Shown here in pieces: positions 39,602-53,723 of a stretch of DNA of 64,000 bases. Origin of the DNA: Ancylostoma caninum. Its lineage: Eukaryota; Nematoda; Chromadorea; Rhabditida; Ancylostomatidae. The number at the start of each line of letters is the position of its first letter. Position 1 is the stretch's first letter. Position numbers and translations under genes: made by a program. Where the stretch lies: contig JBAJFG010000611.1 in assembly GCA_037903475.1 (NCBI GenBank), positions 1,798,001 through 1,862,000 of the forward strand. The letters run 5' to 3'. Below the pieces are notes generated by a model, which ran no database searches, was not told the DNA's origin, and saw only the letters and a program-made list of their open reading frames with translations.

Positions 39602-42600
39602 CTGACATTCGCACGATCAACTATAGCCCATATCCCAAACAACAGCTGAATGATGTTGAGCGAGCAATTTGTTTCCAAGCTTTTATCGTTGCTCTCACAC
39701 AAGAGCAGGAAAAAACTCTGGAAATGCTTGCGTGAGCAAGATTACGGCGAAGTGGGAGATTGCAATCAACGTGCGAGCCTCCGGATGTTTTTCTCCAGGG
39801 GTCAAGGGCAGTGAATTGTATAAGCCTAGCCATGTGCACTTTGTGTTTGGCCATTATATGGTGCCCTCTTTTGCCCACAGCGGGATTCGCTTCAAGTTTC
39901 TCGAAATACGGACTACTCCACCCAGACGATGATTATACCTGAACGGGGCATGCATAGAGAAAGGCTATTTGTAGCCGGATTAAGGATCACTTTCAGAGCG
40001 CCACAAAAGTTGCAGGATAGCAAAGGATGAGAACATTTTCGAGTCAAAGAGAAAAAAAAACTACAACAGTTAGTCATCCAATCTTTCAGGAAGGAATGAC
40101 CAAGCTCATGAAGGGTGTATTTCCGAGGCAGCTACAAATCTCCAGGACTGAAATCGGAACTACAATAGGTTCGCCGTAAACGGGTATGCTTCAGAGGGCG
40201 CAATTTATTTTCAGACTACAAAGAATTTTATTTTTAATATAGTTTCATTGTTCCAATTTCGATTCACGTGAGGGAAAGGAATGCACTTATACCGTCGAAA
40301 AAGATAGAATTAAATGTTTGTGCAGCCCATGGGGTTCACGAAACTTTTCTTCTGAAGAAAAAGAACCGAACGTGATTAGTAACCAGGAGCATTTCAATTT
40401 TCTTCCTATGCATTTTGCAGAAAGCGCAAAACCAATGATGTTTTTTTCATACCTCATACATGCAAGGTTCTGCAAACGCACACAAAACATGCAAGCAAAT
40501 AGTGCAAGGCAAACAAAAATTAAAAAGTAGAGTACATAGCTATGGTAATATGTTGTCGAATCATAAAAATGAACAGCTAAAGTGGGAGAGAAAACTCCAC
40601 AAAACGCCCGGATGCGGAAGCTTTCAATGCAAATTGGAACGAAATTCCATGAGCCTTCTACGTAACTCTATCATCTTTTTTGGACATCAGCTTCAGCGAA
40701 CATCAAACTGGAAAAATTCAGGAACATTTCAGCCAAAGCCCCGAGACTACACCATAATCTCTACGACTGAAATTTCCGTGAAATCTGCCTTTAATCGTTG
40801 ATTCTTTTTCCACTCTCTCCTAGCTATGTACGCGTGGAATAAGCCCCAGGATTGGTCGGGTCGAAATGCCTTTGCTTACATATTCCAGAAAAACAACATC
40901 ATAGACGAATCTTCTCATAAATTCTGTTCAGTTGCACTATTATTTGTTGTCTAGTCTATCCAGTAGTCCCTGATTCGAGGAGATTTCTATGCTTGCACTC
41001 AGTGACTACTATGCGGAAGGTGGAAGAAAGGCTACAACATTGTCAATAAGGAAATCTCCCTATGGATGTCTGCATTCGCCATGGCGTTCTTTCTGGTACT
41101 GCAAATTCAAGCAAATAACTCTTCTGTCAGTGCTGATGGGAACTCAACGGGCTGTAATTCTGGAGCATAGTTTTTCGCGCGTGATTTTCGACGCAATTAC
41201 GATGAGAAAACAAATCGCATTTGGGCGCTACACCTTTCCGATGAACGCTGTTTCCATGCGAGAAAGTGAATCTTCTACGCGTAGGCCAAGGAGCGAAAAA
41301 GTCGAGAGCTACGGCGTAAACCGCGGAGATTTTTCTAGACAAATAGGTCTTTGGGACAGAATGATTGGTGGGCTTCGCAGTGGGGCTTCCGTTGTCTAAT
41401 ATGTCCAGATTAGTTGTTTTTCGCAGAGAGAAAATGCGCCACGGCAGATACAACAGGAAACCATTTGGAAAGTTGTGCTGAGTGGAAATGAAGAGGAGAT
41501 TAGAATAGGGCTGACGTTGATGGAATCTACGTGACATTCATGTGGTGTGAGCAGCATTTTTCTCGGCTAATTTACATTAATTTAAACTCTCATTGTTTCA
41601 CAAATGCAAGGCACCATCACACCACAAAACTGCTCTGACATAGAAGCCACAGAAATAAGGATGAGTTTTGAACAAATTTCATTCACTATATTGGGCATTG
41701 TTGACAAAATGGACCAGGGATACTCCTACAAAAACTCCGAGTGTTAACCTTCCCGAAGATTTACTCCGGCTTGTCTATTATGACGAATTAGAGCAGTGAA
41801 AATTACGTTCGTTAGGACTTAACTCTGATTTGATTTATAGAAACTCATTTGGGCTTAGATAGGTCCATCAGCTAGACATGATGTCTCCACATTTATTCTC
41901 TTAGAAGCAACGTTGAAGGCCAAATATAGCCATGCTGGGTACGCTGAAACCCGAATACTCGCCCCATTAACCAAATCTGTCCAGTCTTACGGGAGTTGTC
42001 TTCGTTTCACCTATAAGTGGATGTGAGTATGTGCAAATGGGCGTATTCTTGTTCTACTAACTCCACATTAATCCGAGAAATCATGAATCTATCTGAAGAA
42101 TGTGTCAGACCGAAACTGCCATGCCATAGCTAAGTCAAAATTCTTGCTCATCGAATAGACGTTCATTTCCATGCAAAAAATGAAGTCACTCTAACAATGA
42201 CCCAACTCAAAACGACATACAGGCTGCTGCTGAACGCCTGGATGACTAAGATGTATTCCATTTCTGGACAATAATTCACTTTTTGGTTCATATTTGTGCT
42301 CTCAAGCAGACGAAAACCCTCAAAAACGGAGGGAGAAGCTCGACGTAATGGACTCGCCCAACACCTTCAAAGATCACAAATCACACCCTCAGGCACATGG
42401 ATCAACTGCAGCATGGATGCATGCACACAAACACATGAGTACTTCAAATAGAAGATTCGTACCGAATGTATGTTGCCATCGAAGACGTTTTCGGCTCAAA
42501 TTTTATTTGCAATGATGGAGTTAGATATCTTGTGAGGCTTCAAAATTGAATTGAAGGGTTGTGCCTGCTCTCAAAACAGACACACTGAAGTTCTACACGA

Positions 42601-43100
42601 TCTTTGACTCAGTTTTCGCACTCCAAAGGTTTCGCAGCTTCATCAAGACTTGTCCATTACGAGGTTACCAGCCAAAATCCATGGAAAGTTAAAAGAAATT
42701 TATGGGCTGCAAAATTTGAGTTTTTACCTTACTGGAGAAGTTCATGAAGGTTCATGAAGTTCGGTCCTTATTTACAGACTAGCAACGACTATTCTTTATA
42801 TCTAAATAGAATTTGCTTGTCTCCTTCAAATTCCTAACCAGAATCCGCATGCTAGAGGCAAGAAAAACTACAACCCCTTGTTCATACTCTGGATAAGCTG
42901 GAAAAGTTGCCAACTTTTTAAGTTGAGGACATGTAAAATTGCATATTTGCGAAGGGTCCAGGAAAAGGCAGCCTTTCTCTCCAGGAATAAACGTTCCTTA
43001 TTTGCTGCCATTCATAAGAAAACCAAAAATCACAACAAACACAACACTCAAAAAATTGCATTTGTCTGGATAGCTGGAAGCAAAACACATTTTATGTAAA

Positions 43101-43433
43101 TTGCTGTCTAAGCCACCTCCTTCACCTACTGACACATACTTGAATGCAACGCAACTGAGTAAAACGTGGTCCACAACAAAACAAATTCCGAGTGGTGAGG
43201 AGCCAGTGACAGATGCAATCCAGAAGAAAATCTCGGAATGCTTAGAGCCACGGGGAAAACATGTGTCAGCGTTCGAATTACGAGCGCGTTCACGCACAAA
43301 TCTCTATGGATTTGGACTAAAGCCGAGTAGTAGACGAGATAGTATCGCTGAGCGCTGTGTCCATCCACAACTGACATTTGCGAAGGTTCGTGAGCATTTC
43401 AAAGATCAGTCGTTTGCACTCTGTGGCAACTAA
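43101..43433 (+). other. Coding-like open frame, unrecognised
   Basis: About 110 codons are open with higher G+C and mixed polar composition (EPVTDAIQKKISECLEPRGK … RSRTNLYGFGLKPSSRRDS … HFKDQSFALCGN, then a stop). The other strand is also open over much of it. No domain or splice context is convincing. Confidence 0.25.
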
Positions 43434-46400
43434 CGCGTTAAATGAGAATATTTAAAGTCATGCTCGTAAAACAGAGCCCTTAATTCCACGGTCGAGCTAT
43501 TTCACACATCTGCCATACTGAATCAATCCACTTGAAAGTCCGGAGAAGTGATACTGATGCGCTATTAGCTTTAGACGTTTGGTGCGTCTTCACGGAGTAC
43601 AACGTAATGAGGACAACTCCCGTCGCTATGCACATTCTGTTCAGCTTATTGTTAGATAGTCCATGTATCTTTGAAATGAGCTGTGGGTGTGATAGTTGTC
43701 AAGGAACGGAAGCAGAAATTAGACGTCTTCAAAAGCTGTGGATTTGCGAAGAACTAGTTACTGAATGAATGCCTCAGCAGTTTCGTTTGCCGCATTCCAG
43801 AAAGCACATCAACTCGTAATGTTGTACAGTCATCCCAGCTCGTTCAACGTCAGCAAAAAGAGATAATGGTCGAACACTGCTCACTGGCTCATACACGGAG
43901 CTATTGCATGTCAAGAGTAGAAAGAAACAAAGCTATGACTTCAGCTTGCTGTAATTTAGCCGTAATTTGCTGCAATTTTTGTTTTAAATGCTATGAACAG
44001 AAAAAATCCGAAAATTACATGTTGGACAGCAACGCAATCAGCGTTTAATTGAAGTTCGAGCTTAACATAAAAAAACAGATACATCATCAAAATTGTGTGT
44101 ATTATCGCTAACAGAACTGAAACCTTTGAAAAATTGGCTCAGCGCATCTTTGTTCAATATATATTTCGGCCAAGATTGTTACGAAATCTTTGTTTACTAG
44201 TATAATACTGGTTTTTGAGGTGCTTAAAACTTATAGATGTTGTGTAAGATAATGATGCATTTGAGAGTATACATAGACCAATTTTGGTTTCAAATGTCAG
44301 GCTCTGACAAAGGCTGTATTTGAAAAAACTCAAGCCTTATCGGAAAAAAGATACATAATGATCTTAGAGGTGTAGTGGATGAACTACTCTGGGCAAAATT
44401 GTGCTAGTCGGGTTGTAATGGCGAGATTCGAGGAAAATCGGGCAAAGGCCTCTGAAACCTTTCTGAGCTTTCATTATAAAGCAAGAATGTTTCCAGCGGA
44501 ATTACGTGGTATTGCAAATGTAGTAGTCTATTCATCTGTCACACCTCCATTTATTTTATTTCACCTCTATTCATACTCTCGAGGTGAAATCCTGAACAAA
44601 AAAGCACTTTAATGCTGATGGAAAACAATAAATAAGCAGAAATGTCCCCAAGCGGTGCATCCTCCTAATGTTACGTGTGAAAAAAATATGGGAAATGATG
44701 AGAAGCCTGTTTGCGTATTGTACGAATCCATGATTTCCAGTCGGTTTCTCAACATCTTGACTGGGTCATAGAATTCCATTAAAATCGGAAGAGCGTCAGC
44801 TAGGCAAAGACACAAATGGATCGTTGTTCTCTACCAATTACAATCCAATTCATGTTTTAACCTGAGATTAAAAGCGTCATTTGAAGCGTTCCTAATTAAG
44901 CACAACAAATTGAATTTTTTCGAAAACAATGGAAGTGAATGTTATCCATGAAGGCCCACGATGGATAACATTTTACTCCTGAATAAGCAATAAATTAAAT
45001 TAAAGCGTATTGTGACCAAACATCAGAATAGATGAAGTTGTCAAATTGTGTAATTTGCTTCCATGGGAAAGCTTATTATAGAGATGGAATCTACAAACAG
45101 TAGTTCGCAAGGAACAGCTGACTGGGGCTTTGCCCTTGACCAGATTAATCCCAGCCGCATCGGATGCAGGGACCACCGCTCTGATAAAGCCGAGAACTCT
45201 AAAAACTTCTTTAAACTTGATTGGCGTCTTCGACGGCACCGCCCCCGCTTTGAACGCTTGGCTGAGGTTCTCAGCATAAAAAGGAGTGCACTATTAGTAC
45301 ACTGCTTTATTCAAATATCCAATAAAGGGCCCTTGGCTTCTGCATTCGATACAAGCAAGGAGTTTAGTTGAGAAATTCTGTGATGGCATTCAGGAATATT
45401 CATGGGACGGAGTAGACGAGTTCTCCACCCAAAACATGGTATATTTTGCTGTCGTTGCCATCACTTCTCATCAATGATTCAGACGACTAGCTCTGAGCGA
45501 GCCTACCTATTCCTGCCTGAAGATTACGTTCACTTCACGAGAACGGGTAGATCGCAACTGCCCAAGGAATGTTCATAGTGTCCGCGAGGCCGCCATCGGT
45601 GTGCTCCTTTCGGAATTCCATCGCACATTTTCAAAACCTATAGTTCTGATCATTTTTGTAAAGAAACAAGGACGGACTCCCTCTGGGCTCGCAATCAGCT
45701 TCAGATTAGTGGGATCGAAAATGCCAGTATCTTACTTCAGAACAGGGCGAACTATGCTTTGTACGCCAGTAGAGCCGAACTACGCTAATAGTAGTAAAGC
45801 TGCGTTTCTGACGTTTTTCGTTAGCTACGCACTAGATTGTTCCTCTTTTGTGAGGCAAAGAAATACCTTTTCAAGTGGGATGTGAGTTCAAGTGATTTTC
45901 AGCGCTAGGTGTTCAATTATTAGGTGTTAACATAAATTCTTGCGCTTTTTTCCGGACTCATTCTTCTCCACCAATTTGCTGCCTTTTAGGAACAAGTCAT
46001 ACACGACTCGAAAGCGCTATTTTTCCTCTACAAGGATTGTATTGTTGTAAACAATTTTTCTTAAAGAGGTAGTTTGCTCAAGTTTTAGGCTTGCGAAGTG
46101 GAGCAACGAGTCAATAAAAAAACGGCGCAACCGACAGCCATCTATTCTGTCAATCTGTTGCAGCTCGAAAAGCCATCAAAACTGGTCAGGTGACCTGCGC
46201 TGAGCATGAAAGAGACGTTTCGCCTGAAATGACTAGTCATCAGCGGTTTCCTAAGATTACAAAGGACATATTTGGTCTCGATGGCACCAACTACTTCTAC
46301 CGAACAAATTTCCAACACGAAGAACAGGGAATTGCTCCACAGGAGTCGTATGGTCTAGGTGGTGATCATACTTCTCGAAACCACCAAATGACTGAAGTAA

Positions 46401-48049
46401 TTCTGCTGAAAGGATCCAATCGCGAGGGTCTATTCATCCTCCCCCATGGTAAAGTCAGACCCTATTTTCCAAAAATCCTCATACTTCCGCTACAACAGTT
46501 CCACTGACGATGTTCTCACGCGTTTATATTCTATTGAGCTCACACGTTCAAACAGTATGGGATGCTTTCTGCTCACGACCGGATACAACGAGGAAATTGG
46601 GTTTTTCCCCGAATTGGCGTTTTTCTTCTTAAGCCCAAAAAGTGAGTAATTCAATAGCAATGTGAAAGCGCTTGATGATAGAAATGTAGAGAAAGAAATC
46701 CGCTTTCAGAAGGTTATTGCATGTTAGAGAAAAAAAGGTAAGTGGGTGAAGGAAATCGCAACTAAAGAAAGGGCAACGACTTATGTTAACATCTAATACA
46801 TGTACAACTTTACAGATGCTAACCTCCAGATGTTCCTACCAGTGCAAAAGATGTCAATTTTAATAGAGTGATAAAAAACTACACAAGAACAGAAACCAGA
46901 TCACATGACCTCATGTAAAAATATTCGAGTTGGAGGCTCATTTTTTGCAGTTTTTGATGAATCTCTCAGGACACTAGAAAACACTTCCAGAAGACATTAA
47001 TACGATCACTGTCAAGCGTTGTCAGGACTCTAAAACAACTACGATTAAACATGCTTCTATGGCGCAGACTCTGTTTTTCAAACAATGCTTGTCATCCCAC
47101 ATGTGAGATACTTCTCCGATCCTTGAATGACCTTATAGGACAAAACAGCGGAGCAGTTTGTCACTTTTTTGATTAATTTCGCCTGAATCTGAAAGGAAGA
47201 AAGTGCGAACTGAAGCGAAACTAGTGAAACGAATCTTAGCCTGAACTAAAAGCTGTGAGCGCCATGAACAAAAATTGCACAAGTGATACGCATTCAGGAG
47301 GAAAATGTTAAGTCTGTCTAAGGAAGTTGTTATGTACTTATCCATACTTTGTACTTTCGAAACTTCATTGTAGTGAGACGGCTAGTCCTGGAATTGAAGA
47401 GTGAATAAGCAGCTTTTCTGTTGGCTGCCCTCAGAGATTTCTGCCGTTATTAAACGTGCATTCATTTTGCTTGATTACTCCTATTCTCTACGCAGAAAAA
47501 GAGCATCTCAGACGAGAAGGCAAGGACAAAGTTGACTAAGCACGCGCAACTGACGCCTTCCCAGGGGAGTTAGATGGAAAGGTGTTCGAAACCTAATTTC
47601 GAAAAAAAAATCGGGCCCATCCAGTTTCGTCTAGTGAATTTTTGTGTTATAATCGAGAAATTGCCTCGGAGCGGAACAAATAGAATAATTTTGAGAGAAT
47701 GTAGTGGCATATAACAGTTTAAATTTAACCGCGTAAAGGTGCTCTCTTCTAAGCATATTTAAACAACGAGTGAGTTTGACTGATTCATTTTACGGAAAAG
47801 GCTAAACAGTACACATTTTTCTTTTCTTGATTATCTTTCACGCGTTTCGTGCTTCATTTGAAGTTGAGGTATTGGAAAGTTGAATAAAAACTGCGATGGA
47901 AGGATGTGCTAGAAAAGTCGTGCCCTTACAGATGGCTCTTCCCTAAATCCACGAAAACTTGAATAAGAGACCTGAAAGCTAACTTGGTTCGGAGCTTTCT
48001 CCTTTTTATCAATACCGATTCAAATTGTTTTGAACTATTCATACAGCCT

Positions 48050-48088
48050 GTTTCAAATGCGACAATAGCTGAGTATTCGTACACATTG
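48050..48088 (+). repeat. Dispersed repeat, copy B
   Basis: Second copy of the 39-bp repeat at 10490-10528, with about five differences. Outside this core the two copies diverge quickly. Confidence 0.6.
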
Positions 48089-51000
48089 GCTATTTTCTCT
48101 TCACCTCTTGAATTCCCGCGCTTTCTCCTCTGTGGATATTTTCTAAGTATCTTCCCTGATAAAACAGCTTATAACGCTTTCTCGATCCACATTTTCAATA
48201 TAATGTACTCTTCTATCAACTGACTAATACTCTTAATAATAATCCAACAAGAAAGTATAATATTTATTCTACAATACCAGTGCATGTTAGAACTCAAAAG
48301 ATAAATCAATAAAAAAAAACTGCCCCTCCATTTAATAGCGGTTATTAAACAAAATGTGCAATACTTGGACACCATCAATTTCTTTGTTCATCTACGCTTC
48401 CCTTTCGAGGAGTAAATGACGAGTGCGATATAGGGAAAACCCAAGCGTAAGCTTATACCACTATACGAGCAGCAGCACTTCTGATACTAGACTCATCCCA
48501 CTTTCTTCCTGGAAAATGCAGACCTCATCTTTCACTAGAACACTTCCTCTGTAACATTTTGAAGCACCACTTTGTCCTGTAGATTCACGATTGCGCCCTA
48601 CTGCAGTAATAAATAAATAAATGAAAACGGATATACCACTGATAAACTAGTGAAATGTAACGCCGTGTTTGCATAGCTCTGCTAGTAAAGAAACTGTTCT
48701 CAATAAGTCCGTAAAAATGTGGGATAACTATGAGCACTGCAATATGATAGCAAAATAACCTGCAGACCTCGCAGTTCCGGAAATATTACTTCCGACGATT
48801 TAAGCACTTGAGATCCAGAAATTGCGCTTTTCCGAACACAGCTATGGATGACGTTGCTCATTGAAATCGCTATTCTTCAGCGTCGTCATCTCTAGACGGT
48901 CGCGTGAGATATAAAGCGGAAACGTCAATTTCTGGCGGATGCCAGGAGTCCGTACGAAATAATCGTCCAATCATTCTTCACCTACAGTAGAAAATCGGCA
49001 AAAAGTCTAGGTATCGAGGACTGGATATGAAAGTGCAGAGCGCTTTATGTGAAAGGGGTGAGTGAGCAAAAACTTTCTTCGTGTACATATAGGACACAAT
49101 ATTATTTGGACTACTTCAACGACACCTGTTGGGGAGAGAGTAGCCCAAAAAACGGGGAGTGGGACCAAGTTCTGCGTGAAAACAGAGGTTTAGCAGAAGC
49201 TTCTGATGAAAATTTTCCCAAAGACGTCTAACAAGTGCAAATAGTTCCGGAAAGCGGTTCATCCATTCCAGGATTCCAGCTTTCTTCGGAATCCGAACAA
49301 AACGAAGAAGAGAATATGAACTTGTTCGGACAAAAACAACATAAATAAAAGCATTGGGTAGAGAAAAGTCTCCAGCAATGTTTATCTTTCTGTGCTGGCC
49401 AACGCAGACATCTGAAAGCCTCCGGAAGTGGATGAAAGAAGGCGGAAAATAGGAGGTTGAAAACATCCCAAACAGAACGTCTAACTAGTATAGCTCTTCC
49501 ACAGAAGATAAAGCGCTGGTAAGAGATTGGATAAACACTGTCCCTAGAAAGTAAAGAAAGCAATTTGTCAATGAAACAATGCAGAACCTTAGAAACTGAG
49601 CATCAAACGAGCCCAGCAATAGCAGTATTTTATTGTACATTAAGCTTAGTTCTAATGTATAGTGAAATAAATGTTAGAACACTGAAAACAGGACGGGGGG
49701 AGGGGGAGAATGATGAGCTAAATTGCGAAATGAACATTATATGAATATGGGAGCTTAAAAGTATGTACAGATTAGAGCCACCGTCTGAGCACGCGAAGTC
49801 TGAATGAAGAGATTAGGAATCCTGAGTGATTCGAGCCGATCCTTTACGAGTCAAAAGCTGACCTTTGCAGTGGCAGGGAGTGGAAATAATAATTCGACAA
49901 TAGAACTGAAACAAACGACTCCCTACCTGCAAATGAGATCATCTTGAGGGACATGTTGCAGAATTTCACTTTCGGAGCACGGAACAAGTGGAGGTTTCAC
50001 TTCAGATTCTAATGCAAAAGGTAACCAAACCCCATTTTACATTTTAGGTTTTTCGTTCGTAAATTAATGTAATTTATACTAAAATTAGCCGCAGAGAAAG
50101 CGAATAAAATAAGCCTTGCGATTATGTATAATGGTGTTACATTTGGAGAAATGGCTGCCGAAATATGCACAGGAAAAATGAAATTGAAAATTCTGCATTG
50201 ACTTCTGAATAGCCTATTATGTGTCATTTAGCTATCTAAAATCAAAAAGGTTTCCTGGGATTAGAATCCTGGAAAAAAAAGTCCAGGAAAGGAGAATGCC
50301 ATCAACAAATTAAGTAACACTTTGTTCGACAATTTTTGAAAAAAAAGAGTTTTTACGGATAATATCCCTCGAAACGTTCCATTATAGATACGAGCGACAA
50401 TGAGCTGGCCAAGGTGAAATATACTTTTCATTTCAGTGGATTCAAAGCACTGTTGAAGAATTTTATATCCGTAGAACCGGTGCAGATGTAGTACCCTTCA
50501 TAAAGCCGTCACAAACCTAAAGGACTTCGAGAAGAACGAATAGCATTCGAAAGAAGACAGGCTCTGTTGCTTATCCTGAATAGAATAAACAATCCCGAGA
50601 AGGCGATTCATTCAAAAAAAAAAGCCTAGCGATTAATATAACAGCTAACTTGCAAGAATATTCGTCGCCCTGCAGCGGAATATTCATTATGGTATTCACA
50701 ATCAGCATACTGAACATAACCATGCTACCACCTCAAAATGGAGCAAAATTAGCGCAGGCCGTAAACGCAAAACGAACATTGTTGCGGAAGCATCTATGGA
50801 CACTTTCGGATAGGTTACTAGCACCTAAGATTTTCTACGGCTCTCCTGTCTAGGTCGCTAACAGAATTAGCAGCTATACATAGTAGTAGAATTCAATTTG
50901 CGCTCACAGGTGAATCAAGAAAGTGTACTATATCTTATTTGAAGTGTGCACAATCAATTTAATTAATTATAAAGAATCCATGCGTAAACAAGGACTTTAA

Positions 51001-53208
51001 AGGCAGCACTCACGGAAATTTTCGTGTTTGAGATTTTGATCGTTTTGGATACTGAGCAGTTGTCGCAACAATTCTATGAAAGTTGCACATTCACAGACAT
51101 CAGCATTCTCAAGATATGAAGAGATAAAGTGCGTGCTGACCATCAGTTAGGATGAGTTGTGGTATGAAATGAATGGGTGTTTTTTTTTGTTTACCATCAC
51201 CCTCTTTCCTTATGATAACATTTGTTTTCATTCCTACCTCCTTCCACTTCAGGCGCGGGTAACTCGGCCATCCTTTGCAAATCTGCTAAACTGGTGACAA
51301 TGAAAACCGCGTTTTCCGTAAGATTTAACAAAATTGGTCACTGCCTTCGTCCTCACTGAAGCGCTAAGCCTAGTAATATAGCAAAATCTGTGAGAGCGAA
51401 ATTTCCGTGGGTGCTGCCTATAAAAAAGCAACGGTGCTAGAAATATTTCACACCTAGACAAAAAAGCACGGGAGCCAGCAAAAGTTGTCCTTCTTTCATT
51501 TATTAGATCGGAAACACGGTTGAACGATGCAGCATGTCAAGCTTGCATAAGCCTAGCAAGGGAAGTGCGCGAATGTAAGCTGCTAATCCGAGGCGAAACC
51601 TATGTGGTTAGAAGGCATGGCCAACGTGATGTTAGACGCTCTACCTGAAATCTGCTAATGGCTTACAGAAGCGCAGAGTTTCACATCGATGACCTCCAAC
51701 CATGCTGATAAGAGAAGGATACTCTGGCAATATGGCATAGCTCCCATTCCTTCCGTGGCGAGTTGTGGACTGCCTTGTGCAGCTCCGGACGCTAAATTCA
51801 AATCAGTTTTTGCCTTCTCCGAATTTTCTCTCTATCAGGAGTTATGCCCGTTTTTCGCACGGACACACCACAGGGCAGTACACGGGTAGAATGCACAGTT
51901 AGAACACAGCAGTGGACATAGGGTAGTTACGAGGTCTAGCAATATCTTCCCCGTTTTTGTACATAGAGGTGATTTCAGACGCTGATCACGATTATCAACA
52001 TCATTTTGCATGAACATCAACATCGTCTGCCATTTTCCTGCCGAAATCGACAATTTCTCTAGGGTTTCTGTGGTAACTCTGTAAATCATTTAGCACATTT
52101 CAAGTAAAGAATGTAACATCATGCATTCTATGTAACTGTATAGGTCTCGTCCTGAGATGGCAGTTTAAGTCCGTGCACTTTCTTTGTACACAAGGATGGC
52201 GGGACTACGCAATCCATGGATTGTATGGTGCAGTGAAGCCTTCCTATGTGTCAATTTCAATAGATACCTTCATTAAATCAAATTGCAGTAGATACACGTA
52301 GAGAAGGCCCAACATCTCATGTTTCCACCATTATTTTCTCATTTCATATGCGTTGCCTTATTTTATTCCAATTCAAAACTGGCCCACTTTCTATCCACAA
52401 AAAGGAGGGGCTTGCAATGGCACTGAAACACTTGGAGAAAACGGTTTTCAGAAGCTTCAGTTATATTATAGAACATACCTAATAGCAAACGAGCATTATT
52501 CTCTAATGCACCTACTGCTAACAAGCATACACAAAACTGTTTCATTTTTGAAGTACGATAGAGTGAAGTTTTTCGGTAAATTTTTCGGTGGACAATGCTG
52601 CTCATAGGATGCTGAAAACCGACGATCGCTCAGTGAAGTGACCGTCCTTCTTCGTCGCTCCGCCATATCTTCTTCTGAACTGGTAAAAGCAATGTGATTC
52701 GCTCACCACTGGATTAGTCCTGCAGAGATCTTTCCAGGTGCTCATTTAATGTCGGGAAAGCTTTCGATTCATTGGTTTCATCTAATTAATCGATATATCG
52801 AAATATGCCGCGTGGTGGAGCAAAACGAGCAGGAGCGGAAACCCATGCGGTGAACTGACACCTAGGCTCGAACCAACATAACTAGTTCATTTTCGCCAAA
52901 TTAAAGCAAACGTTCTCGGTATGGAGTGTCTAGAAGGAGAATCGAGCAAACTCCATATCATTTTAAGGGTATCCAATTTTTGGCGAAGTTGCTATTGAGC
53001 CACGTTATTGCAGTGGATCTAGCGAACTTGATCAAGGATTATCATAGTTCTAAGATAAATCTTTCCTCATTTTGCGTATGTAAGTGGCGACTTTGCAGGC
53101 TCACTAGCTTCGATGTCAATCTTGACAGGAATACAAACTTCCCTTGCGCTCTAAGAAAATCCCCATGAAAAATAATTTAGCTTTATCATTAGTGCCTATT
53201 ACTGGCTT

Positions 53209-53723
53209 TTGAGATATCTTTTTGCATCAAGAATCATGAAATATGTTGGAGAAACATCGAGACATCTCCACATACGACTTGACGAACACCTGAGAGCATT
53301 GCGCAACCCTTCGTCCTACCCGAACAGTGGTTTCTCACGACACCGAACCCTATACCACACATATGAAGACCCTGCGATCAAAGCTACTGTGATACACCGC
53401 TCACTAGAGGCCCCTCTAGAAAGGAAACTACTAGAAGCTTTGGCGATAAAGCGACTGCCCCCCGAAATAAACAGCATGGACGAGCTAATGGAAGCATTGA
53501 GGCTTATCACGTAGGGGCGATTGTGACATCGTCACATATCACGTCGCGTTCGTAGTAGCTCTCATTCGTCTAAGAACTGCATTGTTGTTCTGTTGTACTA
53601 TTCTGCCACTTGTTTGGTTAGTTCTTAATGTTGACTGTTGAAGACTTGCTGAAGTATGTAAACACATTGTAGGTCCGAAGAAGGTATTAGCATACCGAAA
53701 GCTAACCAATAAAGCTGACATAC
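53209..53723 (+). mobile_element. Penelope-like retroelement remnant: GIY-YIG endonuclease C-terminus and 3' tail
   Basis: The frame to the stop at 53514 reads KYVGETSRHLHIRLDEHLRA and then ALRNPSSYPNSGFSRH, which is the YIG half of a GIY-YIG nuclease with the conserved Arg and His-containing helix. LEAPLERKLLEALAIKRLPP follows, including the Glu-bearing helix and the end of the domain. Penelope-like elements carry this nuclease after the reverse transcriptase (family knowledge). The reverse transcriptase and the first GIY half are absent upstream, so this is a 5'-truncated copy. The ~200-bp tail ends near an AATAAA and a hammerhead-like motif. Upstream frames to 52.9 kb show no RT motifs. 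Confidence 0.75.
53669..53723 (+). other. Decayed hammerhead-ribozyme-like motif
   Basis: GTAGGT (53669-53674) can pair with ACATAC (53718-53723) except at one position (stem I). The core-like CCGAAGA (53675-53681) differs from CTGANGA at the second base. Stem II is GGTAT-tagc-ATACC (53683-53696), followed by GAAA and an AGCT/AGCT stem III. One extra A precedes stem II, and the base at the expected cleavage position is G, which hammerheads do not cleave. Hammerheads are known in Penelope-like elements; this copy would be inactive. Confidence 0.35.

Larger units (their letters stand above)
35813..53208. other. Long region without a recognised gene
   Basis: About 17 kb, mostly A+T-rich. It should contain the 5' exons and promoter of the NELL-like gene, but I could not identify a signal-peptide exon. 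Listed separately are a foldback element at 36.9 kb, a tandem duplication at 36.1 kb, an AT microsatellite at 38.8 kb and weak coding-like segments at 39.5 and 43.1 kb. The open frames near 40.5, 41.2, 45.1 and 46.3 kb show no domain, and most are open on both strands. Confidence 0.5.

Noticed and set aside
41127..41537. 136-codon frames on both strands near 41.0-41.5 kb
   Set aside because: Open on both strands at once, with no domain or splice context; more likely a decayed repeat.
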